Source: an uncultured Clostridia bacterium (GTDB taxonomy: Bacteria > Bacillota > Clostridia > Christensenellales > UBA1242). From it: a stretch of 53,029 nt of DNA. The notes under the pieces were generated by a model that saw nothing but the letters and a program-made list of their open reading frames with translations, made no database searches and was not told the DNA's origin. The stretch spans positions 1-53,029 of the forward strand of contig CALWOU010000007.1 of the NCBI GenBank assembly GCA_944383245.1, given 5' to 3'. The position numbers and the translations under genes were made by a program. Below are positions 33,883 to 45,200 of this stretch, one piece after another (within the stretch, counting starts at the first letter, position 1; every line of letters starts with the position of its first letter).

Positions 33883-35190
33883 TTATAAAACATACTTTTT
33901 AAAGTCGTGAGTGTGAATCATATCTTTCATTGCATTTTCAACGAATGCGCGGTCAATTTTAACTTTTGTCATCGGATTTTCTTCGCTTGCATTGAAAGAA
34001 ATATCTTCAACTAATAGTTCCATAATAGTTTGTAATCTTCTTGCACCTATATTTTCGTTTGTTTCGTTTTCATCTTCTGCAAGGCGCGCAATTGTGTCGA
34101 TTGCATCAGCGGTAAATTCAAGGTCTATATTATCAACTTTCAATAGTTCTTGATATTGAGTTGTGATTGCATTTTGAGGAATTGTTAAAATCTTTTTAAA
34201 GTCATCTTTATTTAAACTATCAAGTTCCACTTGAATTGGGAAACGACCTTGAAGTTCTGGAATTAAATCGCTAACACTTGCAATATGGAAAGCACCCGCC
34301 GCAATAAATAGAATATAGTCAGTGTGAACTACCCCATATTTTGTGTTTACCACACTACCTTCAACAATAGGCAAAATATCACGTTGTACACCTTCACGTG
34401 ACACGTCTTGTCCGTTATTTTTCTTTGCTGCAATTTTATCAATTTCGTCAATAAAGATAATTCCTTCTTGTTCAGCACGATAAATTGCCTCTTTGTTTAA
34501 TTGGTCTGGGTCGATGAGTCGGTCGCACTCCTCTTCAAGCAAAATTTCACGAGCGCGCGCAACACTCATCCTTTTTATTTTTCTAGGTGCTTTAATCATA
34601 CCACCCATAATTTGACCAATGTTGATTTCTGCACCAATTCCGTCCATTAAATTTAGTGATTTTGGTTGCTCTTTTACGTCGATATCAATAGGTTCATTAT
34701 CGAATTTGCCTGCTTTATAGTCAGAATAAAACTCTTCTCTAAATTTCTCAGTGTCAACCTCTTCTGGTTTCTTGGCTTTCTTTAGTGGATATAAAATATC
34801 TGTGATTTTTTTATCAACCACTGCTAGCGCTTTTTCTTTAATTTTGTTTGAATGCTCCTCTTTAACGATTCGAACTGACGCCTCAACAAGGTCACGAATC
34901 ATACTTTCAACATCACGACCAACATAACCTACTTCAGTGTATTTAGTTGCTTCAACTTTAACAAATGGTGCGTTGACTAGTTTTGCAAGACGCCTTGCAA
35001 TTTCAGTTTTACCAACACCTGTTGGACCTTTTAAAATTATATTTTTTGGAGTGATTTCATCGCTCAACTCTTTTGGAAGTTTGCTTCTTCTATATCTATT
35101 TCTAAGAGCAATTGCAACTGCTCTTTTGGCTTTTGCTTGACCAACGATATACATATCAAGGTTTTTAACAATTTCTTTACAAGTCATCAT
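33883..35190 (-). CDS. hslU: ATP-dependent protease ATPase subunit HslU/ClpY
   Basis: HslU is the AAA+ unfoldase that feeds HslV. The product (435 residues from MMTCKEIVKNLDMYIVGQ) shows a Walker A motif GPTGVGKTEIARRLAK, the pore motif KYTEVGYVGRDVES, a Walker B motif IIFIDEIDKIA, the I domain with its charged insertion, and sensor 2 NIGARRLQTIMELLVEDIS. The start at 35190 is supported by GAGGAGGTG and by the family start; the frame is open further upstream. It begins 1 nt after the hslV stop. Confidence 0.97.
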   Translation of the reverse strand: MMTCKEIVKNLDMYIVGQAKAKRAVAIALRNRYRRSKLPKELSDEITPKNIILKGPTGVGKTEIARRLAKLVNAPFVKVEATKYTEVGYVGRDVESMIRDLVEASVRIVKEEHSNKIKEKALAVVDKKITDILYPLKKAKKPEEVDTEKFREEFYSDYKAGKFDNEPIDIDVKEQPKSLNLMDGIGAEINIGQIMGGMIKAPRKIKRMSVARAREILLEEECDRLIDPDQLNKEAIYRAEQEGIIFIDEIDKIAAKKNNGQDVSREGVQRDILPIVEGSVVNTKYGVVHTDYILFIAAGAFHIASVSDLIPELQGRFPIQVELDSLNKDDFKKILTIPQNAITTQYQELLKVDNIDLEFTADAIDTIARLAEDENETNENIGARRLQTIMELLVEDISFNASEENPMTKVKIDRAFVENAMKDMIHTHDFKKYVL

Positions 35191-35191
35191 A

Positions 35192-35725
35192 TTACACCTC
35201 CTCAACAACAAAGTTCTTATTTGTAAACACGCAAATATCACTAGCAATATCAATTGCCTTCATTGCAATTTCGCGTGCTGATAAATCTGTGTTTTGAAGT
35301 AATGCTTTTGCAGCAGCGAGCGCATAATTTCCACCACTACCGATAGCGCAAATTCCGTCGTCTGGTTCAATTACGTCACCAATTCCAGATAAGATAAATA
35401 AATTGTCCTTATCCGCAATAATCATCATAGCCTCAGAGTTTGCCTTTCCGCCCGTACGAATGTTTTTGGCATATTCAACTGCACTGCGCATTAAACTACC
35501 GCTATATTTGCTTAATAATTTTTCAAATTCTTCACACATAGCGAATGCGTCCACTGTGCCACCAGCAAAACCGACAATCACTTTATCGTCATAAAGCCTG
35601 CGCACCTTTTTTGCACTTCCTTTAAATATTACTTCTTTTCCCATAGTAACTTGACCGTCACCTGCGATAACAGTTTTTCCGTCTTTTTTAACTGCCACTA
35701 TAGTTGTACCTCTAAATTGTTCCAT
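35192..35725 (-). CDS. hslV: ATP-dependent protease peptidase subunit HslV/ClpQ
   Basis: A 177-residue proteasome-like peptidase. The catalytic Thr follows the short propeptide MEQFRG in RGTTIVAVKKDG. GDGQVTMG, FAGGTVDAF and GIGDVIEPDDGICAIGSGG follow. The protein is cut after the N-terminal residues, with Thr as nucleophile. It precedes hslU as in B. subtilis, although the codV/xerC recombinase gene normally upstream is missing here. Confidence 0.97.
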   Translation of the reverse strand: MEQFRGTTIVAVKKDGKTVIAGDGQVTMGKEVIFKGSAKKVRRLYDDKVIVGFAGGTVDAFAMCEEFEKLLSKYSGSLMRSAVEYAKNIRTGGKANSEAMMIIADKDNLFILSGIGDVIEPDDGICAIGSGGNYALAAAKALLQNTDLSAREIAMKAIDIASDICVFTNKNFVVEEV

Positions 35726-35842
35726 ATTATCTCCTTTTTGTAATAATGCGTTTAATACTTTAAATTGTTTTTTATCAATGTGTTTAAACTAATTAATTCA
35801 TTTGATTTTATTAGTTAATTTTATTAGTTTAATAAAAATATA

Positions 35843-37147
35843 TTAGATATTATATTTATCTTTAATACTTTTAATCTCGCTTAGTGAACGCGAGCAATAC
35901 AATTCTCCTTTTTTCTTTTTATCTCGCTCGATGATTGGATTAAGCACACCAAAATTTGCATTTATTGGTTGAAAGTTTTTGCTTTCTGCGTGAATTAGAT
36001 AATTGTATAGACCTCCAATAATAGTGTCCGCACTAAACGAAATTAATTCATCATTATTTAACATTTGGCAAATATTTATAGCACAATATAGCCCACTTGC
36101 AATACTTTCAACATAGCCCTCAACCCCGCTTAGTTGACCTGCAATAAATATGTTTGGATTTTGTTTTAAGCGCGAAAATTTGTCCAGACATCTTGGAAAA
36201 TTTATAAAATTATTTGTGTGCATTACACCATAGCGCAAAAATTCGGCATTTTCTAACCCTGGAATTAAGCGAAACACTCGCTTTTGCTCGGGAAAAGTTA
36301 GATTTGTTTGAAATCCAACCATATTATACATTGTAGCACATTTATTTTCTTTTCTCAACTGAACAACAGCATAAGGTTTAAGATTTTTTTCATTTTTTAG
36401 CCCTACAGGTTTAAGTGGGCCAAATCTAATTGCGTCTTCTCCGCGATGCGCCATTATTTCAATCGGCATACAACTTTCAAACACATTTTTCTTTTCAAAA
36501 TCGTGAAGTTGAACAGTTTTTGCATTGATTAGTTCGTTATAAAAGCGCAAATACTCTTCTTTATTCATCGGGCAATTTAAATAATCTGCATCGCCTTTAT
36601 TATAACGAGAAGCAAAGAAAGCGACGTTGTAATCTATGCTTTCTGCTGATATTATTGGAGATGCTGCGTCGTAAAAATACAAAAAGTCCGCACCAACAAG
36701 ACTTTTAAGTGCGTTCATCATTTTTGGTGTTGTTAGCGGACCTGTTGCAACAACTGTGATTGCATTTTCATCAATTGAATCAACTTCTTCAACGTGCGTT
36801 ATGATATTTTTATTTTCTTTAATTTTCTTCGTTATTTCACTTGAAAAAGCCTCTCTATCTACCGCCAAAGCCGACCCTGCTGGCACTTTAAATTTATATG
36901 CAGTTTTTATAAGTTCACTGCCAAGTAGTGTAAGTTCTCTTTTAAGTACACCAGATGCTGTGGTTGGGTCATCACTTTTTAAAGAATTACTGCACACGAT
37001 TTCAGCATAATTATCTGAGTGGTGAGCGGGAGTTTTTTGTTTTGTTTTAATATCATATAAATTTACCTTAAACCCACGATTTGCCAAATACAGTGCGCAT
37101 TCACTTCCAGCAAGCCCCGCGCCAATTATATTAATCTTCTTTAACAT
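35843..37147 (-). CDS. trmFO: Folate-dependent tRNA (m5U54) methyltransferase TrmFO
   Basis: TrmFO uses methylenetetrahydrofolate and FAD to make ribothymidine at position 54 of tRNA. The 434-residue protein has the FAD-binding GAGLAGSECALYLANRG near residue 10, CSNSLKSDDPTTASGVLKREL, and the C-terminal segment GQLSGVEGYVESIASGLYCAIN. It overlaps topA by 17 nt. Confidence 0.96.
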   Translation of the reverse strand: MLKKINIIGAGLAGSECALYLANRGFKVNLYDIKTKQKTPAHHSDNYAEIVCSNSLKSDDPTTASGVLKRELTLLGSELIKTAYKFKVPAGSALAVDREAFSSEITKKIKENKNIITHVEEVDSIDENAITVVATGPLTTPKMMNALKSLVGADFLYFYDAASPIISAESIDYNVAFFASRYNKGDADYLNCPMNKEEYLRFYNELINAKTVQLHDFEKKNVFESCMPIEIMAHRGEDAIRFGPLKPVGLKNEKNLKPYAVVQLRKENKCATMYNMVGFQTNLTFPEQKRVFRLIPGLENAEFLRYGVMHTNNFINFPRCLDKFSRLKQNPNIFIAGQLSGVEGYVESIASGLYCAINICQMLNNDELISFSADTIIGGLYNYLIHAESKNFQPINANFGVLNPIIERDKKKKGELYCSRSLSEIKSIKDKYNI

Positions 37148-39215
37148 AGTTGCAACCTTTATTTACGCAAAGTATGGTTCGTTTTCCGCGCGCGCTAATT
37201 CTCAAATACAACTGAGAAGCGCATTTAGGGCACTTTTCGCTTAAAGGCAAATCCCACGAAATATAGTCGCACTTTGGATAGTTATCGCAACCAAAGAAAA
37301 GTTTGCCACGTTTTGAATGTTTTGCGCTAACCACTCCACCACATTTAGGACAAACACCTTTATCTAAAATGTCATTTTGGTTTGGGATGTTTTTTGTGTT
37401 TTTGCATTGAGGGAAGTTTGAACAAGCCAAGAATTTTCCAAATTTTCCATCTCTATACACCATCATCGCACCACATTTTTCGCATTTTATATCGCTTGGA
37501 ATTGGTTCAGATTTTGGCATTGCAACACCACTTTGCTTGCTCGCGACTTCTAGTTCTTTTTCAAAGCCTTTATAGAATTGGTCAACAATATCTTGCCATT
37601 TAATTTTTTCTTCTTCAACCTCGTCGAGTTTTGTTTCCATTTCTGCAGTAAATTTAACGTTCATAATATCTTTAAAATACTCTTCCAGATATTCTGTTAC
37701 TTGAACACCTAAATCGGTTGGAATTAGTTGGCGCTTTTCATTCTTTTTAATGTACTCGCGGTTTAAAAGTGTAGTTATTGTGTTTGCATAAGTGCTTGGT
37801 CTACCAATTCCTTGAGTTTCCATTTCTTTTGTTATGGTATCTTCTGCAAATCTAACAGGTGGTTTTGTGAACTTTTGTTCTGCGTTAATTTTTTCTTTTA
37901 TAACAACTTCACCTTCAACTAAATCTGGAATATTTATGCCGTTTTTGTCGTCGTCTGTGTCGTCTTTTTGCATTTTGAGATAACCGTCAAACAAAAGCGC
38001 TTTTCCGCTTGAACGGAATCTATAATCGTTTGCTAAAATATCCACTGTGAGGCTATCGTACTGCGCATAATTCATTTGACTTGCCACAAAACGTTTGAAA
38101 ATTAAAGTGTAAAGTTTTAAATACTGCTCTTCAATTTTGCCTTTTAAACTCTCAGGAGTGTACTTTAAATTGATTGGACGAATTGCTTCGTGTGCGTCTT
38201 GAGTGTGCTCCTTAGTTGAAAACTCATTGAACTTGCTTGGCGCGTAATTTTTTCCAAATGTGTTTAAAATATAATCTCTTGCCATAAATTGTGCGTCCGT
38301 ACTAACACGTGTTGAGTCCGTTCTTATATATGTTACAAGCGCAGTTTTGCCCTCGCCTGCTATAGTTATTCCTTCGTATAGAGATTGTGCGCATTTTGTG
38401 TACGAACTAGCGGTCATTTTAAGTTTTCTAATTGCGTCTTGTTGCAAAGTTGATGTTGTGTATGGTGCCGGTGGTTTTGAATAAGTTACTTGCCTTTTCA
38501 CATTTTCAACTTTAAATTCGGCATTTTCAAGGTCAGATAAAACCTTATCTGCCTCAGATTTATTTGAGATTTCTATCTTTTTATCTTTATATTGTGTTAG
38601 GTCGGATTTAAAACTCATTTCGCCCTTTTTCAATATTGCTGAAATATTCCAATATTCTACGGGCACAAAAGAATTAATTGCCTTTTCTCTATCTACGATT
38701 AATTTTAGTGTTACTGATTGCACCCTACCAGCGGACAAATTTCCTTGAATTTTTCGGCTTAATAGCGGGCTTAATTTATAACCTACAATTCTATCTAACA
38801 CACGGCGACCAATCTGCGCCTTAACAAGATTTAAATTTAAAGTTTTAGGATTTTCAATACTATTTAAAACTGCTTTTTTAGATATTTCATTAAAAGATGT
38901 TCTAACTTGCGCTTTGCTATCTAAATTTAAAATTGTTGCAATATGCCACGCAATTGCTTCACCTTCTCTATCCGGGTCGGTTGCAAGATAAACTGCATCT
39001 GCTTTTTCGAATAATTTTTGCATTTCAGCGACCATTGCCTTTTTCGCTGGCATAATTTCAAACGATGGTTTATAATTATTATTTAGGTCGATAGCAAAAG
39101 ACTTTGCAGGCAAATCTCTAAAATGACCTTTCGTTGCGAACACGACATATTCATTACCTAAATATTTTTTTATTGATTCACGTTTATTCGGGCTTTCTAT
39201 AAAAACAACTTTCAT
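37131..39215 (-). CDS. topA: DNA topoisomerase I
   Basis: Type IA topoisomerase that relaxes negative supercoils. The 694-residue protein begins MKVVFIESPNKRESIKKYLG with the TOPRIM domain (DPDREGEAIAWH), and the active Tyr lies in LVTYIRTDSTRVS near residue 298. Three C-terminal four-cysteine zinc-finger-like repeats follow: CEKCG, CPKCGG and CPKCAS starts. It precedes trmFO with a 17-nt overlap. Two promoters lie upstream. Confidence 0.97.
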   Translation of the reverse strand: MKVVFIESPNKRESIKKYLGNEYVVFATKGHFRDLPAKSFAIDLNNNYKPSFEIMPAKKAMVAEMQKLFEKADAVYLATDPDREGEAIAWHIATILNLDSKAQVRTSFNEISKKAVLNSIENPKTLNLNLVKAQIGRRVLDRIVGYKLSPLLSRKIQGNLSAGRVQSVTLKLIVDREKAINSFVPVEYWNISAILKKGEMSFKSDLTQYKDKKIEISNKSEADKVLSDLENAEFKVENVKRQVTYSKPPAPYTTSTLQQDAIRKLKMTASSYTKCAQSLYEGITIAGEGKTALVTYIRTDSTRVSTDAQFMARDYILNTFGKNYAPSKFNEFSTKEHTQDAHEAIRPINLKYTPESLKGKIEEQYLKLYTLIFKRFVASQMNYAQYDSLTVDILANDYRFRSSGKALLFDGYLKMQKDDTDDDKNGINIPDLVEGEVVIKEKINAEQKFTKPPVRFAEDTITKEMETQGIGRPSTYANTITTLLNREYIKKNEKRQLIPTDLGVQVTEYLEEYFKDIMNVKFTAEMETKLDEVEEEKIKWQDIVDQFYKGFEKELEVASKQSGVAMPKSEPIPSDIKCEKCGAMMVYRDGKFGKFLACSNFPQCKNTKNIPNQNDILDKGVCPKCGGVVSAKHSKRGKLFFGCDNYPKCDYISWDLPLSEKCPKCASQLYLRISARGKRTILCVNKGCNYVKED

Positions 39216-39267
39216 TCTATCTCCTAATCTTACTATTAATTTTTAAAAATATAACAAATTATACAAA

Positions 39268-39296
39268 AATATAATAATTTAATTTTATTTTGTCAA
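39268..39296 (-). promoter_or_regulatory. Proximal promoter of topA
   Basis: TTGACA (39291-39296) and TATATT (39268-39273), spacer 17 nt. Confidence 0.7.
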
Positions 39297-39321
39297 CCGT
39301 AATAACCACAATTGACTAAAC

Positions 39322-39350
39322 ATTTTAACACACAAACAAACATAAATCAA
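39322..39350 (-). promoter_or_regulatory. Distal promoter of topA
   Basis: TTGATT (39345-39350), a 17-nt spacer ending in TGT, and TAAAAT (39322-39327). It has nearly the same sequence as the rimP promoter at 17399-17427. Confidence 0.65.
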
Positions 39351-39435
39351 TCAAAGCGAATGACTAATTTTGAGTTTTTGGACTATTTTTTAAAAAATAT
39401 TTTTATAAAATTATAAACAAAAAACTATAATCTGT

Positions 39436-40518
39436 CTATAAATTGGCAGAAATGTAACTATTGTTTGGCAATTTTTCAATAAGACCTTCCATCTCTAGTT
39501 CCATTAATTTAATATTAAGTTCGTTCGCAGGCATATTTAAGTGGTCGGCAATTTGTTGGAAAGTCTTTTTTTCAGACTTGATAAAGTCTAATATAGGCTG
39601 GTCGGTTAAGTCAACTTGGACGTTTTGTTCTTTTTTGTCAATCTTTTTAAAACCTAAACTTTCAAGCATATCTGCTGGCGACAAAGTGATTGCACCTTGC
39701 AATTCTTTAATTATAGCATTTGTTCCCTCACTCATCGGAGAATTTATTCTACCCGGAACTGCAAAGACCTCACGGTTGTTATCTATTGCATAATTTTTTG
39801 TGTGGAGTGCACCGCTTTTCTTGCCCGCCTCAGTTAGAAGTACCGCTTTTGACAGTCCTGCTATAATCCTATTTCTTATTGGGAAAAAGTATGCAAGAGG
39901 ACGAGAGTCTGGGCTATTTTCACTTAAAATTAGATTGTTTTCAGTGATAGTTTTTGCTAGATTACTATTAAAAGACGGATAAATATGATAAAGCCCGCCC
40001 GCTAATACTGCAATTGTGTTTCCGCCAGATTCTAACGCAGTTTTGTGCGCCACACTATCAACTCCCGCAGCCAAGCCTGAAACGATTGTAATGTTATTTT
40101 CACACATCGCTTTAACATATTCCTTCGTGACAATTGTGCCATATTCGGTTATCTTTCTTGAACCTACAACTCCAACACAATAAGTGTTTAATAAGTCAAC
40201 ATTACCCTTGCAATACAAACAAAAAGGTGGGTCATAAATTTGCTTTAATAAATACGGATAACGCGGGTCATTGATTGTTATCATTTCAATTCCGTCTGAT
40301 TTAAATTTTTCAACTTGGCGCGAAAAATAGACGTCACTAGTTAGTAAACACATTTGATTTAAATCGTGGTCGGACAAAATCTCTTTCACCTCTTGTGATT
40401 TCACAATTTCTTCGCGAATATTTTTGCCTCTAAATAGGTTTATTAGTTTTGCTTTTTTGGAATAAGATAAAAAACTAAATAAATCTAACCAAATTATATT
40501 GTTATCATCAACTGTCAT
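39436..40518 (-). CDS. dprA: DNA processing protein DprA
   Basis: DprA binds incoming single-stranded DNA and loads RecA in transformation. The 360-residue protein has a Rossmann core with GVVGSRKITEYGT, IVSGLAAGVDSVAHKTALESGGNTIAVLAGG and FPIRNRIIAGLSKAVLLTEAG. A C-terminal winged-helix (DprA_WH) domain is visible from about residue 290. It follows comM by 1 nt. The pair suggests the lineage keeps DNA-uptake machinery, though no uptake genes lie in this window. Confidence 0.95.
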   Translation of the reverse strand: MTVDDNNIIWLDLFSFLSYSKKAKLINLFRGKNIREEIVKSQEVKEILSDHDLNQMCLLTSDVYFSRQVEKFKSDGIEMITINDPRYPYLLKQIYDPPFCLYCKGNVDLLNTYCVGVVGSRKITEYGTIVTKEYVKAMCENNITIVSGLAAGVDSVAHKTALESGGNTIAVLAGGLYHIYPSFNSNLAKTITENNLILSENSPDSRPLAYFFPIRNRIIAGLSKAVLLTEAGKKSGALHTKNYAIDNNREVFAVPGRINSPMSEGTNAIIKELQGAITLSPADMLESLGFKKIDKKEQNVQVDLTDQPILDFIKSEKKTFQQIADHLNMPANELNIKLMELEMEGLIEKLPNNSYISANL

Positions 40519-40519
40519 T

Positions 40520-42052
40520 CTACACCTTATATTTTTTATCTAAAGTTCTATATTGAATTGCCTCTAAAATATGTTGTTTTTCAATGTTTTCTTTTCCGTC
40601 GAGGTCGGCAATAGTGCGTGCCACTTTTAAAATTCTATTGTATGCCCTAGCGGATAAATTCAACTTTCTAAAAGCCATTTCAACTAGGTCTGTGCAAGAC
40701 GTGTCTAGTTTACAAAATTTTTTAAACTCCTTTTCGCCCATTTTTGAGTTTGAATAAATGTTTGTGTCTTTAAATCGCTCTAGTTGAATTTTTCTTGCTT
40801 TATCTACGCGTTTTTTAATGTCTGCACTCTTTTCCTCTAGCCTATCGTCGGACAAATCTTCATATTTCACACTATCAACTTCAATATGCAAATCAATTCT
40901 ATCCATAAGTGGACCACTTATTTTATTTAAATAATTATGAATTGCTGTTGGCGAACATTTGCATTGGTCTGTTCCGTTTCCATAATAACCGCACGGACAA
41001 GGATTCATACTAGCAACTAAAATAAAACTTGCTGGATATTGCACAGTGTTTGCGTTGCGCGAAACTGTGATATAACCATCCTCCATTGGTTGGCGCAAAG
41101 TTTCAATAGTGTTGCGTGCGTACTCTGGCATTTCGTCCAAAAACAACACACCATTGTGCGCTAAACTTATCTCGCCCGGCTTTGCTTTAGTCCCTCCGCC
41201 TGTTAACGCAATTAAAGTTGCAGTGTGGTGAGGTGATCTAAATGGGCGCTCAACAACTATGCCTTTTTGTGAGTCGATTAGTCCTGCAACACTATGTATT
41301 TTTGTAACTTCCAAACTTTCTTCAAATGTCATATCAGGAAGAATTGAAGGAAAGCATTTAGCAAGCATAGTTTTTCCCGAACCCGGTGGGCCAATAAGCA
41401 AAATATTATGCCCGCCCGCTGCTGCAATCTCTAGTGCGCGTTTTGCACTTACTTGACCTTTAACGTAAGCGAAATCATTTTTGTAAGTCCTTTCACTTAG
41501 CGCACTTTCAAACGATTTTACTTTTAAACGTTCAATCTCTTTTTCTCCTTTTAGAAATTGTACAGTGTCTTTAAGCGTCGCAACTGCGTAAACTTCAATA
41601 TCATCAATATATGATGCCTCCATTGAGTTTTCGCTAGGAATAATAAACTTTTTAAAACCCATTTGTTTTGCACTAATTATCATAGGCAAAATTCCGTTTA
41701 GTTTTCTAACCTCGCCGTCAAGGCTAAGTTCGCCTAAAACCACAAAATTTTTAAGTTTTTCTTTAGGAATTTCTTCTGACGCAGTTAAAATTGCAAGTGC
41801 AATAGGTAGGTCGTACATACTGCCCTCTTTTTTCGTGTCCGCTGGCGCTAAATTAATGATAATCTTATGAATTGGATATTTGTATCCGCTATTTTGAATG
41901 GCAGACTTGACACGCGCTTTGCTCTCTTTTATTGCAAGGTCGGCAAGACCTACCACATCATAACTCGGAAGCCCCGGATTTATATCTAACTCAATTTCAA
42001 CCGGATAACCAGAAATTCCATTGAGTGCAAACGATAAAATTTTAGATAACAT
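40520..42052 (-). CDS. comM: ComM/YifB-family AAA+ ATPase (Mg chelatase-like)
   Basis: A 510-residue ATPase. The N-terminal ChlI domain (GYPVEIELDINPGLPSYDVVGL) is followed by a Walker A segment LLIGPPGSGKTMLAKCFPSILPDM, a Walker B segment NGVLFLDEMPEYA, and a C-terminal part with KLNLSARAYNRILKVARTIADL. In transformable bacteria ComM is a helicase that extends recombination of incoming DNA. The start at 42052 has GGAG 5 nt upstream; the frame extends to a TTG at 42067. It is transcribed with dprA. Confidence 0.94.
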   Translation of the reverse strand: MLSKILSFALNGISGYPVEIELDINPGLPSYDVVGLADLAIKESKARVKSAIQNSGYKYPIHKIIINLAPADTKKEGSMYDLPIALAILTASEEIPKEKLKNFVVLGELSLDGEVRKLNGILPMIISAKQMGFKKFIIPSENSMEASYIDDIEVYAVATLKDTVQFLKGEKEIERLKVKSFESALSERTYKNDFAYVKGQVSAKRALEIAAAGGHNILLIGPPGSGKTMLAKCFPSILPDMTFEESLEVTKIHSVAGLIDSQKGIVVERPFRSPHHTATLIALTGGGTKAKPGEISLAHNGVLFLDEMPEYARNTIETLRQPMEDGYITVSRNANTVQYPASFILVASMNPCPCGYYGNGTDQCKCSPTAIHNYLNKISGPLMDRIDLHIEVDSVKYEDLSDDRLEEKSADIKKRVDKARKIQLERFKDTNIYSNSKMGEKEFKKFCKLDTSCTDLVEMAFRKLNLSARAYNRILKVARTIADLDGKENIEKQHILEAIQYRTLDKKYKV

Positions 42053-42069
42053 ATATTCTCCTACCAACT

Positions 42070-42098
42070 AGACTAGCATTTTCGACAATCTTTGTCAA
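42070..42098 (-). promoter_or_regulatory. Promoter of comM-dprA
   Basis: TTGACA (42093-42098), a 17-nt spacer ending in TGC, and TAGTCT (42070-42075). The -10 is weak but has the TGn extension. Confidence 0.6.
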
Positions 42099-42175
42099 AT
42101 CTAAATTACAAATTGATAAAATTTTGTACAAAATAAAAATTTCGTAAAATTTTATGAATATGATAGTAAAACAAA

Positions 42176-42209
42176 ATAGAGTGTATTTAATAAGTATAAT
42201 ACACTCTAT
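42176..42209 (-). terminator. Rho-independent terminator of the giant secreted-protein gene
   Basis: An 11-bp perfect inverted repeat (42176-42186 with 42199-42209, containing GAGTGT/ACACTC) has a 12-nt loop. It is followed on the minus strand by TTTGTTTTA, and it lies 14 nt after the stop codon at 42223. Confidence 0.75.
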
Positions 42210-42222
42210 ATTGTGATTTGAA

Positions 42223-45200
42223 TTAATCGTTACTACCTGCAGGATAAATTAATTTAACACTTTTATAAGTTAATTCTAATTGAATATCGCCGTGTGAAGT
42301 GTAACTAATTTCAAGCAAATTGTCTGTAATAGATATGCGATAAGTTCTACTATTTATAGTTAACACATTGTTTTCATAAGTGAATTCGCCATTTGCGGTC
42401 ATTTCGTTCGTTTCTAAATTTAGAGTAAACTCAATATCTTCACAAGTAAATTTAACAATGTATAACACCCTATCTGACAAGTTCATATCAATTCGAACAT
42501 ACGCCTCTTGATTGTATGTTTGGTTTGATGACATAATCGGATTTCTATCTTCCTCTCCAACTAATTGAGGGTCGTTATTTTCAAGGTCACTTATTTCCAT
42601 AAACACATATTCGGTTACGTCATCTGTGTTATAAACTTTCGGTGTAATGCTAACTCTTATTGTCATATCTTTGGTTATTGTAAATTTTGTGTTTATATCA
42701 TCACCTGTACATTGCAAGTCGCCCGTTACAACGATATCATATCTACCCTCTTCAATAGTTGTGATTATAAATGGAATTACAGTGCCTTCAGTGAAGTATA
42801 CAAAATTGCCGTTTGTATAAAATTGCTCGTAATCAATATTTGCGTAGTCACTGCCTTCAATAACTTGAAGGTCAACCATATATTTATTTGTTGTGTTAAC
42901 GTAGATTATTAAATCGCCTTCAATATTATTCAACAATGAACTTGTTATTGCAAGTGTGTTGCCTTCAATAGTTTGATAGATAGTTTCATTACTTGTTGTA
43001 ATTACATAATAGTAATAATTCAATTGTTGATATTTATCATCTTGCAAACGGGTGAATGTTATAATCTTTCCAACATATAAATTAGATAATCTTACAACAC
43101 TTCCGTCCTGACTAGTTGTTTTAACAATTCCGTCGCCCTCGGATTGATTAGCATCCATTGTGTAAATTCTGTGAGTGTCACCAACCATCCTTAGTTCTGC
43201 ATTAATTCGGGTTTTATTTAGATAAATTCTATATCTACCTCCGTCATTTTCAGTGAACGAGGTGGTTATTGTGATAATATTGTCGTCACTCAATTCTAGA
43301 GATGTAATTAGACCATTATTATGCATAACACCATAATATGTATATCCTGTGTTTAAATCAATTTGAATTTGCAACTTTCTACCTTCATACACTCTATAAC
43401 TATCTGCACTTTCAACTGCAACGTCATTAATAATCACAGTGTATGAGCCAAAGTTGTCGCTTGGCAAACTTAATTTGCTATCAACTAATGCGAATTCAAT
43501 AGTGATTTCTTCATTATTATGCTCAACCTCAACCACTTTAATATAAATTTCTCCAAGTTCAACGTCTGAGCGAGTGACTCTATAATTTATAACGTGTGGA
43601 GTGTTGATATTATAACTTGAAATTTGATTTACATCATTGATATAGATATATAAATCATAATCTTGTGTTTTCTGCGTGAATATGATTTGAATTTGACCGT
43701 CCGTGTGGTTAGATTCTGTGCAATAGTAAACTTCATTAGCGTGGTTAAACTCTATATCTAATTTATCTGAAATGTCAGACTGCAACGAATCGTTTACATA
43801 ATATTCCACTCTAACATTTAGTGGTTTTGGAATAAATTCAATAATTATAGTTCCATCAACAGTAGCAACAAAACTGCTATCAATTTGCAAGTCGTTATAT
43901 GTGTAGGTTGCGCCCTCATACATATTTTGATTGTAAGTTAAACTTATAGTATTTTGTTGACCAACATACGAATAAATTGTTCCAATTGTGTTATAGTTAG
44001 ATGAAACTGTGATTTGCTTGCTATTTGAATTTCCATTTGTGATTGTTACAACTCTTTCTCCGTCTGGATCGTGCGTTACCTCGCTGACCTCGAATTGAAT
44101 TGTTACAATCTTTCTAACAACTACAACCATATAAATATCGCGCAAATCTTCATCCAATATTTCATATATGGTTGATAAAGTCATATAACTTAACAAATCG
44201 GTCGAAATTGAGTACTCTCTATTTGGTAGTTCAGTGAGTAGGAAATTATAAGATTGATAATGGTTGGTCATATTAGACGGATTTCTTGGCAAATATGCGT
44301 AACTATAAGTCGCTGCATAATATTCGCCATTAATTCTAATAACATAACCCATATCGCCATTATTAGTGAATGCATTTGCTAGACTTACAGTGTCGTCACT
44401 AATTTGCCAAGTGTCTAGCAATCTATTTTCTAATTCTTCGTTTGTTTCGCCATTAATCAACTTAACATAATAATCAAACTCAATTTCGTCAGTGTTTAAT
44501 TGAATTGTGCCAAGATTAGTGTTTTCAATGCTGAAAGTTGTGTCGAAATTGATATAATAGATATTATACAACCAATCTGCATCTAAGGTTAAAACATAAG
44601 TCTGCGAACCTGCCGATTTTAATTCATTATAAGACAATAGTTCAATCTCTCTTCCGTTTAACAACAAACTGAATGCTACATCGTCAAACTCATAACCAGA
44701 AAGCGCACGATAAGTGATTTGAACGGTGTTATTTACGTTTAAACCTGTTAAACTAGCAGTTGTTAACGAGCCACTTACCGCACCATTACGATAAGTTACA
44801 ACAAAAGTTCCCTCAGTTCTGTCGCCCGTCTCCATTCTAATTGAAAGGTTATAATTAACATAATCAAAATATACTGTAACGTTTATGTGATCGCCGGTAT
44901 CCATATTTTCTGAATCAATCTCTTCAGCGGTTGCCGAATGAGAATATGCGGTTGAATCAAACACATCTCTATTCGACGCAATTTCGCCATATTTGTATCC
45001 GATTTGGTCGAAATAGTAGCCGGTTAGCATAGCCCTTGAATCTTTGCTTTGGTCATATGCTGTTATTGTAACATCACAACCTGCATAAACAGGTAATTCA
45101 TCCAACTCAGTCAATCTATTGAAATTAATATCTGCTATAGATGAGAAACTCATACCTGTAACATCATAATATTTCATACCGTCGTTAAGATAAATGACAA

